From Methanococcoides sp. EBM-47 (GTDB taxonomy: Archaea; Halobacteriota; Methanosarcinia; Methanosarcinales; Methanosarcinaceae), in the NCBI GenBank assembly GCA_001896725.1, contig MPPA01000009.1, positions 186,001 to 250,000 of the forward strand: a DNA stretch of 64,000 nt, in the 5' to 3' direction. A model generated the notes under the pieces. It worked only from the letters and a program-made list of their open reading frames with translations, was not told the DNA's origin and searched no databases. The number at the start of each line of letters is the position of its first letter. Position 1 is the first letter of the stretch. Made by a program: the position numbers and the translations under genes. Below, piece by piece: positions 63,504 to 64,000 of this stretch.

Positions 63504-64000
63504 ATGATGCTACCCGTCTATGTCCTGTGTCTTGTATTTCTTTTAACGATCATTCGACAGATAGGCAATATCAGGCTTGACCTATGGCAGATAATGGGTC
63601 TTGGGGCATTTGTTGTATTGCTCACTGGCCAGATATCCATTCAGGAGGCCATTGAAGCTATCGATCTGGATGTAATGCTATTCCTCTTTGGTGTGTTCGC
63701 CATTGGACAGGCTCTGGAGACCAGTGGTTATCTTTCCTTTATTTCTTATAATCTATTTAAGACTGCAAAGAACATGGATGCCATTATCCTATACTTACTT
63801 TTTGGGATGGGCTTTGCATCGGCTTTTCTTATGAACGATACTTTGGCAATAATAGGTACCCCTGTAGTGCTCTTGCTTGCAAGACAACATCAGATCGAAC
63901 CAAAGGTGCTTTTACTTGCATTGGCCTTTGCTGTGACTACGGGTAGTGTTGCAAGCCCGATAGGCAATCCTCAGAACCTTCTGATAGCATTGAACAGTGG
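63504..64000 (+). CDS. ArsB/NhaD/SLC13-type permease, truncated by the window end
   Basis: From ATG 63504 (or 63507) the open frame runs off the right edge. The 165 visible residues contain about five hydrophobic helices, with the ion-transporter superfamily segments LDVMLFLFGVFAIGQALE, SAFLMNDTLAIIGTPVVLLL and SPIGNPQNLLIAL. This pattern (an N-D pair, then GNPQN) is typical of arsenite, Na+/H+ or dicarboxylate permeases; which of these cannot be told. It is a 5'-partial gene here, complete in the genome, with a TATA-like ATTATATTTATC (about 63469-63480) upstream. Confidence 0.88.
   Translation, partial: MMLPVYVLCLVFLLTIIRQIGNIRLDLWQIMGLGAFVVLLTGQISIQEAIEAIDLDVMLFLFGVFAIGQALETSGYLSFISYNLFKTAKNMDAIILYLLFGMGFASAFLMNDTLAIIGTPVVLLLARQHQIEPKVLLLALAFAVTTGSVASPIGNPQNLLIALNS

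Overview
The window is a chromosomal segment of a methanogenic archaeon, most likely a member of the Methanosarcinaceae (a methylotrophic genus such as Methanomethylovorans or Methanolobus would fit, but I cannot fix the genus by eye). The evidence is archaeal-type pheT, rpoN, rpoK, L18e, S2 and S9, a mevalonate-pathway cluster with isopentenyl phosphate kinase, methanofuran biosynthesis (mfnB), methanogenesis marker protein 14, an archaetidylinositol-phosphate-synthase-like enzyme, disaggregatase-type surface repeats, AT-rich TATA promoters, heavy ATA and AGA codon use, and a tRNA intron with a bulge-helix-bulge motif.

Layout. 1-3.9 kb: a leftward ferrous iron uptake cluster (feoA, feoB, a small membrane protein, a four-cysteine FeoC-like winged helix) with a DtxR/MntR-type regulator upstream and a DtxR-box-like operator in front of feoA. 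4-13.5 kb: leftward aminotransferase, TM-helix-repeat channel-like protein, receiver/PAS/histidine kinase, pheT, UbiA-type prenyltransferase and a triple-PAS histidine kinase. 13.8-19 kb: rightward type IV pilus ATPase and membrane platform, then rnhB. 19-23.5 kb: purQS, a CDP-alcohol phosphotransferase, and an unusual fusion of a glutamine-hydrolysing asparagine synthase with Dph6. 23.6-28.6 kb: a secreted Cna-B-like protein with a tiny basic ORF, AbrB-type and epimerase genes, a divergent mfnB / HisA-like pair, tmk and a 42-residue zinc ribbon. 28.6-36 kb: P2-type ATPase, DUF166, PolX, a structured leader with a 35-residue ORF, and the thioredoxin / marker-14 pair. 36.3-41 kb: an Mrr-like nuclease carrying two PH-like modules, then a copper operon (copZ, copA, small membrane protein) behind a 21-bp palindrome. 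41-46.7 kb: a large secreted propeller/disaggregatase-repeat protein, a radical SAM enzyme, a membrane protein and a nitrilase-family enzyme. 47-49.6 kb: ppdK. 49.7-58.5 kb: one long leftward run carrying L18e, L13, S9, rpoN, intron-bearing tRNA-Pro, rpoK, S2, Memo, mevalonate kinase, isopentenyl phosphate kinase, type 2 IPP isomerase, RNase J and prenyl diphosphate synthase. 58.5-64 kb: DUF2240, an unassigned protein, serA, an MFS transporter, a DUF2892 protein and a truncated anion/arsenite-type permease.

Themes. Metal homeostasis is prominent: Feo iron uptake, a DtxR-family regulator with mixed Mn/Fe ligands, copper export, and a P2-type pump lacking two Ca2+ ligands. Much of the remainder is information processing and lipid synthesis. 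The most unusual items are the asparagine synthase-Dph6 fusion, the nuclease-PH protein, the regulatory palindromes at feoA, copZ and the DUF2892 gene, the tRNA-Pro whose first base follows the rpoN stop codon, and several previously unlisted small ORFs. I found no CRISPR array, insertion sequence, integrase or rRNA gene.
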